Notes: generated from the sequence alone by a model not told the origin. Shown: positions 9,824-19,629, numbered from the stretch's first letter. The stretch is 64,000 nt of DNA from Limnohabitans sp. MMS-10A-192 (GCF_003063335.1 NZ_NERX01000002.1:248001-312000), one strand, 5' to 3'. Translations and numbers: made by a program.

Positions 9824-12314
9824 AAGACTGGAATCGGCTCGGTTGTTCGGTGTGGTCACGCAGGAATTGGTAGTTGGTGATGTTGTTGCGCAGGCTTTGC
9901 AGGGGGCTGGCACCGACCCTGGCCAAGCCCGAAAATTCCAACTGGAACATCAATTGTGTGCTGGCCGTGCTCACGGTGCTTTGCAGACGCTGCAAGACGA
10001 CGCGCCCCAACCAGCAACCGGCATCGTATTCGAACCCGATGATGGTGTCCACGAGACGTTTCTCGGTCAAGCTGAAGTTCATGCGGCCCACGCTGTACCA
10101 GCGGTCTGGTCCCAGGCCTTGTCCGCGTGTGCGACTCCAGGCAGATTCTGCCTTGCGGTCACCGCCGCCCCACAAATCGTTGATCGGCCATTGCCAACCC
10201 ATGTCCACTTGTTCACTCACACCTTGGTTGAGCCGGTAGGCGACGTTGAACACACGGTAAGGAGAGGGGTTGTATCGGCTTTGCAAGGTCGTGCGAGAGA
10301 CCGCGTTGGTTTGGGCGTTGATTTGTACGGCCGAATCGATGGTCCAGCGCTCATCCCAACGCACGCCTGCACCCAGCAGCATGTCGCTCAGACCGGCAGA
10401 GATGGTCGATTGACCTGGCAAGACGACTTCCTGACTGGCAAATCGGATGCGTTGTGCCATGCCCAATTTGAGCATTTCAGCGCCTGAAGTGGCATTGAAC
10501 AGGCGCGTGGTCACACCCAAGGTGAGTGAATTGTTGTCGACCAGGCGGTCTTGACCTACATAGGGGTTCTCGCTGTAAATGGTCGACAGGTTGAAATCGG
10601 CAGCACCGCTGTCATAAAGCGGCAGCAGACTTTGGTCCCGGTAGGGTGTGCGCGCATAAAAAGCCCGTGGCTCCAGCGTTTGCAAAATGTCTTTGCCAAA
10701 CCACTTGGTTTCACGCTCGAACACCAGGCCTGAATCCAAACTGAACGTAGGCAAGACGCGGTTGAAAGAACTTTCCCCGGTGCTCAGTGCGTTGTCCAGT
10801 TGGTAGCGTGTGGCGTGCAATTGCAGCTTGGGTGTGACAAACCCCCAAGGCCGGACCCATGGTCGACTGACTTGCGCTTGTACATAACTGCGCTCGCCAT
10901 TGCGCAAACTGGCCAAGGTGGACGCGCTCACATTCGGAATGCGGGTGTAATCGGCCTCAAAGCGGGTGGTGTCGCCCACCACCGACCAGTCCAGGCCTTC
11001 GGCATTCCATTGGCCGTAGCGCATGGTGACCTGTGGTGCGCGGTCATAAGGCGGCGTGATCGCCGCCGTGTCGATTTGCAAGGTTTGCCAGCGCTGCACC
11101 TGTGCCGTCATGCTGAAGTTGCCCCGTCCCCAGGACAGTGCGCCGGTCGAGGGCAGCAAACGCTGAGTCAGGGCCAGCCCAGAGCGGGGGAAATCACGCC
11201 AGAAATTGTCATCGCTCACCCGGTTGAGCGTCAGGCCGATCCCGACACGGCCAACGGCATCGAGCCCGGTGTCCAGGCTGCCGCTGTGTTGCGTGGTCAG
11301 GCCCCAGCGTGACTGCTGGCGCAGGCTGTCGTTGGGCATGGCGATCAAGCGAGCCTGGCCTTTGTAGTCTTGCTCCAGGTAGCGGAACTCGCTGTCCAAC
11401 GAAACGCCGCGTTTGCTCATCAAGTTGGTGGTGATGGTGGCGTCACGGTTGGGAGCGATGTCCAGGTAGTAAGGCACTGACATGCTCAAACCGCTGACCG
11501 AGTCCACGCCGATGAGGGAGGGCAACAAGCCCGATTTACGTTCGTCGGTCATCGCAAAACTGACGGACGATGCGCTCATGATGGGGACACCCTTGAAGCG
11601 CAACTGAACATCTTCAGCCTGGACGGTGGATTCTTCCGTGTCCATGGTCATGTGCGCAGCTTTGACGAACCATTCAGGCAACCACTCCGGCCCGGGTGTA
11701 CGTCTGCAAGTGGTGTAGCGCGCCTGGTGAATGATCTGACGCTTGTCATCGATGAACTCGACTTGCGCCGCATCGCCGTAGCCGCCGCTGCGGTAGAGCT
11801 CAAAAGTGGGCTTTTCAAAGGTCCCCTGAAAGCTGTCGACTTGCAGCTGCAAGCGGGGGCCTTCGAACAAGCTGCCATCGCGGCTCAGCCGCACATGACC
11901 CGTGGCGTTGACGATGTCACGACTTTGGTCGTAGGTGATGTGGTCGGCCTTGATCGCCAAGCCAGGGCGGCGCACCGTGGCCTGGCCGTCAATGACCAAG
12001 TCCATGTCGGGGCGGGCCGTGATTTGTTCGCCATCCACAAAGATGGCCCCCTCGCTGCGCTGACGCTCGGAAATCTTTTCTTCCAGCACCGGGCTGCTGC
12101 GCAGCGTCAAGCCAGTGCCCTGTGCTTGCGCCAGGCTGCTGATCGCCCACAGCACAGCGATGACCACGCCGCGCAAAGCGGGCGGGGCAACAGGCGCCAG
12201 TGGCAAAGAGGGCAAAACAGGGAAGGTGGACACAACTCGAGGTGGGCAAAGTGGGCAGGGCCTGCGGCGGGCCCAAGGGCAAGAGCGCTGGCTTTGTAGA
12301 ATGGGATTATCCAT
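9816..12314 (-). CDS. lptD: LPS-assembly outer-membrane protein LptD
   Basis: An 832-residue beta-barrel protein that inserts lipopolysaccharide in the outer leaflet. It has an N-terminal OstA-like beta-jellyroll (GAIFVDGEQITARPD, ATVRRPGLAIKADHITYD), then a long barrel rich in aromatic/charged alternation. The Cys pairs expected for the interdomain disulfides are present only in part (ARYTTCRRTPG and the C-terminal AGCWLG). ATG 12314 has an AGGG upstream but overlaps the amgK start on the other strand; a GTG at 12233, which gives a compact signal peptide ending SSLAQAQ, is a realistic alternative. It is first in the lptD-surA-ksgA operon. Confidence 0.93.
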   Translation of the reverse strand: MDNPILQSQRSCPWARRRPCPLCPPRVVSTFPVLPSLPLAPVAPPALRGVVIAVLWAISSLAQAQGTGLTLRSSPVLEEKISERQRSEGAIFVDGEQITARPDMDLVIDGQATVRRPGLAIKADHITYDQSRDIVNATGHVRLSRDGSLFEGPRLQLQVDSFQGTFEKPTFELYRSGGYGDAAQVEFIDDKRQIIHQARYTTCRRTPGPEWLPEWFVKAAHMTMDTEESTVQAEDVQLRFKGVPIMSASSVSFAMTDERKSGLLPSLIGVDSVSGLSMSVPYYLDIAPNRDATITTNLMSKRGVSLDSEFRYLEQDYKGQARLIAMPNDSLRQQSRWGLTTQHSGSLDTGLDAVGRVGIGLTLNRVSDDNFWRDFPRSGLALTQRLLPSTGALSWGRGNFSMTAQVQRWQTLQIDTAAITPPYDRAPQVTMRYGQWNAEGLDWSVVGDTTRFEADYTRIPNVSASTLASLRNGERSYVQAQVSRPWVRPWGFVTPKLQLHATRYQLDNALSTGESSFNRVLPTFSLDSGLVFERETKWFGKDILQTLEPRAFYARTPYRDQSLLPLYDSGAADFNLSTIYSENPYVGQDRLVDNNSLTLGVTTRLFNATSGAEMLKLGMAQRIRFASQEVVLPGQSTISAGLSDMLLGAGVRWDERWTIDSAVQINAQTNAVSRTTLQSRYNPSPYRVFNVAYRLNQGVSEQVDMGWQWPINDLWGGGDRKAESAWSRTRGQGLGPDRWYSVGRMNFSLTEKRLVDTIIGFEYDAGCWLGRVVLQRLQSTVSTASTQLMFQLEFSGLARVGASPLQSLRNNITNYQFLRDHTEQPSRFQSYE

Positions 12315-13407
12315 GAGCCACCCTACTTCCTCCCCCGCCGTGACTTCTGAAGTCAGCTGGGCCGATCCGGCCCGTCAAGCCCTGTTCAACAGCTGGATGG
12401 TCAGCATCGCACCTGCCCAAGGGCTTTTGCCTGCAACGGTGCGCATCGCCTCGGCCGATGCCAGCTTTCGCCGCTATCTGCGCGTTGACACACTGAGCGG
12501 TGACAGCCGCATCGTGATGGACGCGCCACCCGACAAAGAAAATTCGCAACCGTTTGTAAAGATTGCGGCTTTGATGAAGGACGCGGGGCTGCGGGCGCCC
12601 GAAGTGCTGGACTGGCACGAGGCCCATGGCTTCATGTTGTTGAACGATCTGGGCAGCGCCACCATGATGTCGGCCATTGACGCCGAACGCCCCCAGGCCA
12701 ACCACGGCCTGTACATGCAGGCAGTGGACGCGCTGATCCAGTGGCAATTGGCTTCGCGCCCTGGCGTGTTGCCGCCTTATGACCAAGCCTTGCTGAACCG
12801 CGAACTGAGCTTGTTCCCCGATTGGTACCTGGCCCAGCACAAAGGCGTGCAGTTGCAAGGTCAGGACAAAGAAACCATGGACAAGGCCTTTGCCTTGATC
12901 GTGCAGCGCAACCTGGCCGCGCCCAGCGTGTATGTGCACCGCGACTTCATGCCGCGCAATTTGATGATGCCCCACCAGAGTGAGCAACTCGGTGTGCTGG
13001 ACTTTCAGGACGCGGTGTATGGCCCCGTCACCTACGACATCGCCAGCCTCATGCGCGACGCCTTCCTGACCTGGGACGAAGACTTTGTGCTCGACATCAC
13101 CATCCGTTACTGGGAAAAGGCCCGCAAGGCCGGGCTGATGGACTTTGAGGACTGGCACAGTGATTTTGGTGCGTTCTACCGCGCCGTGGAGTGGATGGGT
13201 TTGCAGCGTCACCTCAAAGTGGCGGGCATTTTTGCGCGGCTGACCCTGCGCGATGGCAAACCCAAATACCTGGCCGATGCCCCGCGCTTCATCCACTACA
13301 TCCGCAAGGCCTGCGACCGTTACCGCGAACTGGGCCCACTGCTGAAGGTGATCGATGAGATCGAGGGCACCACGCCCCAGGTCGGTTTTGCTTACGGTCG
13401 GATGTGA
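12313..13407 (+). CDS. amgK: Aminoglycoside-phosphotransferase-fold sugar kinase, probable MurNAc/GlcNAc kinase AmgK
   Basis: A 364-residue protein with the APH kinase fold. The catalytic loop VHRDFMPRNLM (about residues 207-217) and the metal motif LDFQDAVYGP (about 228) are intact. In Pseudomonas AmgK phosphorylates MurNAc at the anomeric position, feeding MurU in cell-wall recycling. The divergent neighbour lptD is the same as in Pseudomonas, which supports the identification. murU is not next to it here but at 1097. The intergenic space to lptD is essentially nil, so the two promoters must overlap the opposing coding sequences. TAGAAT at about 12296 is a candidate -10. Confidence 0.87.
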   Translation: MSHPTSSPAVTSEVSWADPARQALFNSWMVSIAPAQGLLPATVRIASADASFRRYLRVDTLSGDSRIVMDAPPDKENSQPFVKIAALMKDAGLRAPEVLDWHEAHGFMLLNDLGSATMMSAIDAERPQANHGLYMQAVDALIQWQLASRPGVLPPYDQALLNRELSLFPDWYLAQHKGVQLQGQDKETMDKAFALIVQRNLAAPSVYVHRDFMPRNLMMPHQSEQLGVLDFQDAVYGPVTYDIASLMRDAFLTWDEDFVLDITIRYWEKARKAGLMDFEDWHSDFGAFYRAVEWMGLQRHLKVAGIFARLTLRDGKPKYLADAPRFIHYIRKACDRYRELGPLLKVIDEIEGTTPQVGFAYGRM

Positions 13408-13414
13408 GACCCTG

Positions 13415-14116
13415 ATGCCCCGTTTTTACTGCCCTGCCCCCCTGCAAACTGGCCTGGCGCTGAGCTTGCCGCCGGGCGCTGCCCGCCATGTGCAGGTGCT
13501 GCGCATGCAGCCGGGCGACGTGATCACCTTGTTCAATGGCGAGGGCGGTGAATTCGACGCCACGGTGACCCGCATGGGCCGCAGCGATGTCGAGGTTGAA
13601 GTGGGCGTGCACCATCCGATTGAGCGCGAAGCCAGCCGTGCACTCCATTTGCTGGCTGGCATCACCGCCAACGAGCGCATGGATTGGCTGGTTGAAAAAG
13701 CCACGGAGCTGGGGGTTGCCAGCATCACGCCCTTGATGGCTGAACGCAGCGTGCTCAAACTCAAGGGCGAACGTGCGGATAAGAAACTGGCCCACTGGCA
13801 AGGTGTGGCCGTGGCAGCCGCCGAGCAATGTGGTCGCAATCGGGTGCCCGTGATCCATGCGGCCGTGACCTTGAGTGACTGGCTCAAAAAAGCACCGCCG
13901 GGGCAGCGGTGGGTCTTGTCTTTGTCCGAAGGCACGCAGCCTTTGTCGCAGATGCCGACGGACGGACCCGTGACGGTGCTCAGTGGCCCTGAAGGCGGCT
14001 TGAGTCCCGCCGAAGAGGCCAGCGCATTGGCTGGCGGCTTTGCGCCGGTCACATTGGGTGCTCGCGTATTGCGCGCAGAAACAGCCCCCCTGGCTGTTTT
14101 GGCTGTTTGCGCTTGA
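13415..14116 (+). CDS. rsmE: 16S rRNA (uracil(1498)-N3)-methyltransferase RsmE
   Basis: A 233-residue SPOUT-class methyltransferase for U1498 of 16S rRNA. It has an N-terminal PUA-like domain (MPRFYCPAPL, HVQVLRMQPGD), then the knotted domain with ERMDWLVEKATELGV, LSGPEGGLSPAE and LGARVLRAETAPLA, the segments that form the SAM-binding trefoil knot. The start lies seven bases after amgK, so the pair are probably co-transcribed. Confidence 0.95.
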   Translation: MPRFYCPAPLQTGLALSLPPGAARHVQVLRMQPGDVITLFNGEGGEFDATVTRMGRSDVEVEVGVHHPIEREASRALHLLAGITANERMDWLVEKATELGVASITPLMAERSVLKLKGERADKKLAHWQGVAVAAAEQCGRNRVPVIHAAVTLSDWLKKAPPGQRWVLSLSEGTQPLSQMPTDGPVTVLSGPEGGLSPAEEASALAGGFAPVTLGARVLRAETAPLAVLAVCA

Positions 14117-14181
14117 GTTGAGCGGCTGCTTGGGATCTTGGTGACAGTCTTTTATAAGCGGTTGACGATACACTCGTCCCC

Positions 14182-15360
14182 ATGAACGCCAACCTCATTC
14201 TCCTGACCCTCTGCCAGGGCCTGTTCTTCACGAACAACGTCACCTTCATCGCCATCAATGGCCTTGTGGGTTTGTCCATGGCCCCGTTGGGCTGGATGGC
14301 CACCCTGCCGGTCATGGGTTATGTGGTGGGCGGCGCCTTGTCCACAGGCCTGGTGGCCAAGACCCAGTCGCGCTTTGGGCGGCGCATCTCTTTCCAGCTG
14401 GGCTTGCTGGTGGCCATCTTGTCTGCCTTGTTGGCCGCTTATGCGGCCTGGAGCCACAATTTCTGGTTGCTGGTGTGCGCCACGGTGATCGCCGGTTACT
14501 ACAGCGCCAACGGCCAGCTGTACCGCTTTGCCGCAGCTGAACTGTCGGTGGAGAGCTTCCGCGAAAAAGCTGTCTCTCTGGTCATGGCCGGTGGCCTGAT
14601 CGGCGCCATCGTCGGCCCCAATTTGGCGTCGCGCACCAAGGACATCGTTGCAACGCCATTCATGGGGGCGTACTTGGCGTTGGCCGCTGTGGCCGTCTTG
14701 GGGCTGGTGGTGATCAGCTTCATCCGCTTTCCTGCCTTGCCGCCCAAAAAAGCCGGTGACGCGGTGGGGCGCCCTTTGTCCGTCATCATGCGCCAGCCGA
14801 TCTTCATCGTTGCTGCATCCACAGCGGCATTGAGCTACGGCGTGATGAACCTGCTCATGGCGGCCACGCCCTTGGCCATGCAGGTGTGCGGTTTCGGTTT
14901 CAGCGATGCCGCATGGGTGCTGGAGTGGCATGTGATCGGCATGTTCGCGCCGGGGTTTTTCACGGGACACTTGATCAAGCGATTCGGCACCTTGACCATC
15001 ATGGGGGTGGGCGTGTTGCTCAATTTTGTCTGCATCGCGGTGGCCTTGTCAGGCGTGGAATTGCACCAATTCCTGATCGCCTTGTTCTTGCTGGGTCTGG
15101 GCTGGAACTTCCTGTTCACCGGCAGCACCACCTTGGCCATGCGGGCTTGGCGCCCTGAAGAAAAAGACCGCGCTCAGGCGGCCATCAATTTCTGCGTCTT
15201 CGCCACCATGGCGGTCACCTCATTCGCGTCTGGTGCGCTGGTCACCACGGGTGGCTGGACCTGGTTGAACGTGGGCTCATTGGTGCCGGTGGCTTTGGCC
15301 GGACTGGCCTTGGCTTGGCTCGGCCTCAAGCAGCGAAGCGATCGTCCAGCCAGCGCTTGA
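14182..15360 (+). CDS. MFS transporter
   Basis: A 392-residue integral membrane protein with about twelve hydrophobic segments in two halves, typical of the major facilitator superfamily. The cytoplasmic loop between helices 2 and 3 carries KTQSRFGRRIS, a version of the family's GxxxDRxGRR motif. No substrate can be assigned from sequence. The TTGACG at 14161-14166, with TACACT following, is a weak promoter candidate. Its 3' end overlaps the convergent lipase gene by 35 bp. Confidence 0.88.
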   Translation: MNANLILLTLCQGLFFTNNVTFIAINGLVGLSMAPLGWMATLPVMGYVVGGALSTGLVAKTQSRFGRRISFQLGLLVAILSALLAAYAAWSHNFWLLVCATVIAGYYSANGQLYRFAAAELSVESFREKAVSLVMAGGLIGAIVGPNLASRTKDIVATPFMGAYLALAAVAVLGLVVISFIRFPALPPKKAGDAVGRPLSVIMRQPIFIVAASTAALSYGVMNLLMAATPLAMQVCGFGFSDAAWVLEWHVIGMFAPGFFTGHLIKRFGTLTIMGVGVLLNFVCIAVALSGVELHQFLIALFLLGLGWNFLFTGSTTLAMRAWRPEEKDRAQAAINFCVFATMAVTSFASGALVTTGGWTWLNVGSLVPVALAGLALAWLGLKQRSDRPASA

Positions 15361-16168
15361 GCACCTTGAACACCAGCTGGCGCTGGGTGTCGTTGAAGAT
15401 CTCGTGGTACATCGGCGCAAAGCAGTGTGAGTGCACCACCGATGCCGGCGCCTTGGCGGCAAAGGCCGCGTTGGCATCCGGGTGCACCAGACGGTCTTGC
15501 CCGGCATAGACCAACAAGCTGGGCACTTTCCACTCGGCGGCCAAAGCCACGGTTTTGGGGCCTTCTTTGTAGATCCAGGCCCCCAGCCGGGTCGAGATGC
15601 GGTCATGCACCAACGGGTCGAGCGTGTAGCGCTGCACCGTTTGCGCATCGCGGGCGATCAGCTTGGGGTTCAGCCCATTGCCCACGCACAGGTTGGGCCA
15701 GTATTTGGGCAAAGTGGCCAGCAACAGTTTTTGCAAAGGGTTGGCCCAGGTGCCCAAAGCGGGTGACGACATGATCACCGCGTCCACATAACGCAGTTGT
15801 TCTGCCACGGCGCGGGCCACCACCAGACCGCCCATGCTGTGGCCCAGCAAGATCAAGGGCGCATCGTGGGCGCCATGGCGATCGCGGGTGTCGTCGATGA
15901 CGGTGGCCAGGTCTTGCAAGAGGCCATCGTCGGTGTGCAGCGTGCCGCGCACGCCGTCAGAGTGGCCGTGGCCCTGGTGGTCGTAACCGCGCACAGCAAA
16001 GCCCCATTGCCGCAAATGTTCGGCCACATGCCCGTAGCGCCCCGTGTGTTCGCCCAAACCGTGCACCAGCAGCACCGTGCCCCGGATCGGGCTTGGCGGC
16101 AGGGGCCAGTCGTACACGGCCAGTTGACCGGCTTGACCCTGCAAGGCGCTGCGTTTGACGTTTTTCAT
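15326..16168 (-). CDS. Alpha/beta hydrolase, monoacylglycerol lipase-like
   Basis: A 280-residue serine hydrolase of the lysophospholipase/monoglyceride lipase group. VHGLGEHTGRY is the oxyanion-hole HG motif. The nucleophile elbow is GHSMGG, the acid is in AGQDRLVH, and the histidine is in MYHEIFND. No signal peptide is evident, so it is probably cytosolic. Its ATG overlaps the stop of the M20 peptidase gene by four bases, indicating co-translation. Substrate assignment beyond a lipid or carboxyl ester is inference. Confidence 0.88.
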   Translation of the reverse strand: MKNVKRSALQGQAGQLAVYDWPLPPSPIRGTVLLVHGLGEHTGRYGHVAEHLRQWGFAVRGYDHQGHGHSDGVRGTLHTDDGLLQDLATVIDDTRDRHGAHDAPLILLGHSMGGLVVARAVAEQLRYVDAVIMSSPALGTWANPLQKLLLATLPKYWPNLCVGNGLNPKLIARDAQTVQRYTLDPLVHDRISTRLGAWIYKEGPKTVALAAEWKVPSLLVYAGQDRLVHPDANAAFAAKAPASVVHSHCFAPMYHEIFNDTQRQLVFKVLKRWLDDRFAA

Positions 16169-17646
16169 GGCATGCGGGCGATGACTTCGGCCACAGCAGC
16201 GGTGAGCTTTTTGGCATAGGGCACATGCAAAAACTCATTCGGCCCGTGCGCATTGCTCTTGGGGCCCAGCACGCCACAGACCATCATCTGCGCTTTGGGA
16301 AAACCTGCGCTGAGCATGTTCATCAGCGGGATCGTGCCGCCTTGCCCGATGTAGCCGACCGAGGCGCCAAAGTGCGCCTGGCTGGCGTGGTTGAGCGCCT
16401 GCTCAAACCAAGGCTGCGTGTCGGGCGCGTTCCAGCCGGTGGCGCCGCCCCCGCTTTCAAAGGTCACTTGCGCTTGGTAGGGCGCGTTGTCTTCGAGCAA
16501 GGTCTTGAGTTCTTGCACGGCAGTGGCCGCATCGATCAGCGGCGGCAGGCGCAGGCTGAGCTTGAAGGCGGTGTAGGGCCGCAGCACATTGCCCGCGTCC
16601 TTGAGCGCCGGGAAGCCGTCGGCCCCGGTCACGCTCAAAGTGGGTGCCCAGGTGCGGTTGAGCAGGGCTTGCACCGGGTCGGTGGTGGTGGGCAAGGCAA
16701 AGCTGGTGGAGCCGCCGCAGTCGTAGTGCGCCCACGGGAAGCGTTTGTACAACTCATCGCCCAAAATCGATGCCGTGGCCTGCGCTTGCGCCAGGCGTTC
16801 GGCAGGCACTTCGCAGTGAAAGCTCTGCGGCAACAAGCGGCCGGTGGCGCTGTCTTCAAGCCGGTCCAGCACCTGGCGCATGATCCGAAAGCTCGAAGGC
16901 ACCACGCCGGAGGCATCGCCCGAATGGATGCCTTCGGTCAGGATCTGCACCTTGAGCGTGCCGCTGGCCATGCCGCGCAAACTGGTGGTGAGCCACAGCT
17001 GGTCGTAGTTGCCCGCCCCGCTGTCGAGGCAAATCACCAAGCCCACATCGCCCAGGCGCGTGCGCAGCGCATCCACATAAGGCAGCAGGTCGTAAGAGCC
17101 CGATTCTTCGCAGGTCTCGATCAGGCCGACGATGCGCGGGTGCGGTGTCTTTTGGCTTTTGAGCGCTTGCAGCGCGGTGATGCTGGCGTACACCGCGTAA
17201 CCGTCGTCTGCGCCGCCCCGGCCATAGAGCTTGCCGTCTTCGTAGGTGGGCGTCCAAGGCCCCAGATCGTTGCGCCAGCCGGTGAACTCAGGCTGTTTGT
17301 CCAGGTGGCCGTACATCAGCACGGTCTGGCCCGAGCCCTCAGCGGCTGAGCGCGTGGCGGCCACTTCAAAAAACAGCACCGGTGTGCGACCGGGCAGCTG
17401 GATGATCTCCAGCGTCAAGCCTTCGACCTTTTGCGCCGTCACCCAATCGGCCGCCTGGCGCACCACGGTGTCGATGTGGCCGTGCGAAGCCCAGTCGGTA
17501 TCAAAGGCGGGCGACTTGGCCGGCACCTCGATGTACTTTTTCAGCTCGGGCAGGATCGATGCGTCCCAGGCCTGCGTCACTTCGCGTAAGGCTTGTGCGC
17601 TGTCCAGTTGGCCAGCGGGCATTTCACGGTGCAAGGGGGCGTTCAT
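16165..17646 (-). CDS. M20 family metallopeptidase (dipeptidase-like)
   Basis: A 493-residue M20/M28-type dizinc peptidase. Zinc-site segments are visible in order: YGHLDKQPEF (His, with catalytic Asp), YGRGGADDGYA (bridging Asp), the catalytic/metal pair IETCEESGS, CLDSGAGNYDQ, and the C-terminal HGPNEFLH. A lid/dimerisation domain lies between roughly residues 230 and 390 (GIHSGDASGVVP). The start at 17646 gives MNAPLHREMP; the frame is open further upstream, but that region overlaps rcoM's promoter and is not expected to be coding. Its natural peptide substrate is not evident. Confidence 0.9.
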   Translation of the reverse strand: MNAPLHREMPAGQLDSAQALREVTQAWDASILPELKKYIEVPAKSPAFDTDWASHGHIDTVVRQAADWVTAQKVEGLTLEIIQLPGRTPVLFFEVAATRSAAEGSGQTVLMYGHLDKQPEFTGWRNDLGPWTPTYEDGKLYGRGGADDGYAVYASITALQALKSQKTPHPRIVGLIETCEESGSYDLLPYVDALRTRLGDVGLVICLDSGAGNYDQLWLTTSLRGMASGTLKVQILTEGIHSGDASGVVPSSFRIMRQVLDRLEDSATGRLLPQSFHCEVPAERLAQAQATASILGDELYKRFPWAHYDCGGSTSFALPTTTDPVQALLNRTWAPTLSVTGADGFPALKDAGNVLRPYTAFKLSLRLPPLIDAATAVQELKTLLEDNAPYQAQVTFESGGGATGWNAPDTQPWFEQALNHASQAHFGASVGYIGQGGTIPLMNMLSAGFPKAQMMVCGVLGPKSNAHGPNEFLHVPYAKKLTAAVAEVIARMP

Positions 17647-17781
17647 GGTGGGTCCCAAAAAAGGTCGCAAGAGGGCTGAGCGAAGAAATGACTTTACACC
17701 CTGCCTGTACGGCCAAGGGCCCAAATGGGCGGGGGGTGGCAGAATCTGGCCCACTGGGCGCAATGGCCAGGAGGCAAAAAG

Positions 17782-18522
17782 ATGGATCAAAAAACCACGG
17801 CGAATCCCAGCTTGTACTTGTTTGAGAAGTTCGAGGCGGGCGTCATACATTTGGACGCGCAGCGCAATGTGCTGGCCATGAACGACTACGCCCGGCGCGT
17901 GTTGCCTGTGGAAGAAAAGCAACCCTTTGACAAGCTGGTCACGTCTTTTCATCCCGAGCGCTCCAAGCCCAAAGTGAAGTTCCTTTTGGACGAAGCTTCG
18001 GGCTGCCCCATGGCCAATGCGGTGCCGATGACCATGATCATCAACATCCCCGAGCAGGTCTTGTTGATCAAAGTCAGCCGACTCGGAGATGCCCGAGGCG
18101 ATACCACGGGCTTTGCACTGGTGTTCTACGACGTGACCCAAGTCGTCGGGCAAGAGCAGGCGCCCGCCGAGCCACCCGCAAAAAACATGCGTTTGTCGCG
18201 CATCCCGATGGTGGCCGACCAAAAAGTCGCTTTTGTGGACACCGCGGATGTGTTGTCACTCGAATCGCAGGCGCATTACACCCGTGTGCTGACGCGTGAG
18301 GGCTACCACTTTTGCAACCTCAGCATTGGGGATTTGGAATTGCGACTCGATCCTGCGCAGTTCATGCGTGTGCACCGCTGCTTCATCGTCAACTTGCAAT
18401 CGATCCAAGAGCTCGGCCGTGAGGGCAGCAAAACACATGTGTTGCTCAAGGGCAAGAAAACGCAAGCTGTACCGGTTTCGCGTGCCGCGGTGGGGCGCTT
18501 GCGTGAGGCCTTGGGTCTGTGA
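17782..18522 (+). CDS. rcoM: CO-responsive heme-PAS/LytTR transcriptional regulator, RcoM type
   Basis: A 246-residue regulator with an N-terminal PAS domain (about 10-115) and a C-terminal LytTR DNA-binding domain (about 145-240; VHRCFIVNLQSIQEL, VPVSRAAVGRL). This two-domain plan is that of RcoM from Burkholderia xenovorans, which senses CO through a heme bound by His74, Cys94 (ferric) and Met104. The matching residues here are His57 in SFHPERS, Cys75 in SGCPM and Met85 in PMTMIINIP. It lies just upstream of coxMSL on the same strand, as expected for the CO sensor of the operon. Heme binding is inferred from ligand conservation. Confidence 0.9.
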   Translation: MDQKTTANPSLYLFEKFEAGVIHLDAQRNVLAMNDYARRVLPVEEKQPFDKLVTSFHPERSKPKVKFLLDEASGCPMANAVPMTMIINIPEQVLLIKVSRLGDARGDTTGFALVFYDVTQVVGQEQAPAEPPAKNMRLSRIPMVADQKVAFVDTADVLSLESQAHYTRVLTREGYHFCNLSIGDLELRLDPAQFMRVHRCFIVNLQSIQELGREGSKTHVLLKGKKTQAVPVSRAAVGRLREALGL

Positions 18523-18748
18523 CGAGGGCTCTTCTAGGGTAAGTCCCAGTCCCCGTTGGCCCTAGGACATACCCTGATTGCCGGGGCGTGTATGCCGCGT
18601 TCTATGCAACTCGTGCCCGCTTTAGAGCGTTTCGTGCAACAAAACACCCCATAAAACGTGAATCTGTCTAAAACCTGACTCATCAGTAGGAAAAGGACTC
18701 TCGCCAATACTCGGCTTCTGTTTTTGAAAAAAACCACAGGAGACCTTG
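18523..18748 (+). promoter_or_regulatory. rcoM-coxM intergenic region, probable cox operon control region
   Basis: These 226 bases hold no gene. They should contain the RcoM-dependent cox promoter. LytTR proteins recognise spaced direct repeats; several TTNNNG-like words occur (TTGCCG about 18579, TTAGAG about 18623, TTCGTG about 18632), but I cannot fix the operator by eye. An imperfect inverted repeat CATAC...GTATG lies around 18570-18595. AGGAGA at 18738-18743 is the strong coxM ribosome binding site. Confidence 0.5.
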
Positions 18749-19612
18749 ATGATTCCACCGCGTTTTGAATACCACGCGCCCAAAACCGTCGGCGAGGCAG
18801 TTGCCTTGCTCGGCCAATTGGGCTCCGATGCCAAGCTGCTGGCGGGCGGCCACAGCCTGCTGCCCATGATGAAGCTGCGCTTTGCCCAGCCCGAACACCT
18901 GATCGACATCAACCGCATCCCCGAACTCAAGGGCATCCGGGAAGACGGCAACACCGTGGTGATCGGTGCGATGACGGTCGAAAACGAGCTGATCACCTCG
19001 CCCATCTTGCAAGCCAAAGTACCTTTGCTGTGCGAAGCGGCCAAGCTGATCGCTGACCCGCAAGTGCGCAATCGCGGCACGATCGGTGGCGACATCGCCC
19101 ACGGCGACCCCGGCAACGACCACCCTGCACTGTCCATCGTGATCGACGCGTCCTTCGTGCTCGAAGGCCCGAACGGCCGCCGCACCGTGGCCGCCGACGG
19201 CTTTTTCCTCGGCACCTACATGACGCTGCTCGAAGAAAACGAAGTCATGTGCGAAATCCGCGTGCCCGCTTTCGCGGCTGGCACCGGCTACGCCTACGAA
19301 AAACTCAAGCGCAAGACCGGTGACTGGGCCACAGCCGGTTGCGCTGTGGTCATCCGCAAGTCGGGTGACCAGGTCAGCCATGTGCGCGTGGCCCTGACCA
19401 ACGTGGCCCCCGCCGCCGTGCGCGTGGAAGCCGCCGAAGCCGCCCTGTTGGGCAAGCCCTTCAACGCCGCCAACGTGCAAGCTGCCGTCGAAGCCGCTAT
19501 TGCCGCGTGCGACCCCGCCGAAGACCTGCGTGGCGACATCGAATACAAGACCGCCATGGCTGGCGAGATGGTCAAGCGCGCCCTGAACAAAGCCTGGTCG
19601 CGCTGCGCTTAA
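18749..19612 (+). CDS. coxM: Aerobic carbon monoxide dehydrogenase, medium (FAD) subunit CoxM
   Basis: A 287-residue flavoprotein that passes electrons from the iron-sulfur subunit to the quinone pool or other acceptor. FAD-binding motifs [11 protein letters not shown] (about residue 31) and [16 protein letters not shown] (about 111) match the family. The C-terminal CO dehydrogenase flavoprotein domain follows. The ATG at 18749 is preceded by AGGAGA. It is first in the structural order coxM-S-L, 17 bp before coxS. Confidence 0.96.
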   Translation: MIPPRFEYHAPKTVGEAVALLGQLGSDAKLLAGGHSLLPMMKLRFAQPEHLIDINRIPELKGIREDGNTVVIGAMTVENELITSPILQAKVPLLCEAAKLIADPQVRNRGTIGGDIAHGDPGNDHPALSIVIDASFVLEGPNGRRTVAADGFFLGTYMTLLEENEVMCEIRVPAFAAGTGYAYEKLKRKTGDWATAGCAVVIRKSGDQVSHVRVALTNVAPAAVRVEAAEAALLGKPFNAANVQAAVEAAIAACDPAEDLRGDIEYKTAMAGEMVKRALNKAWSRCA

Positions 19613-19629
19613 AGCAAAAGGAAATCAAC

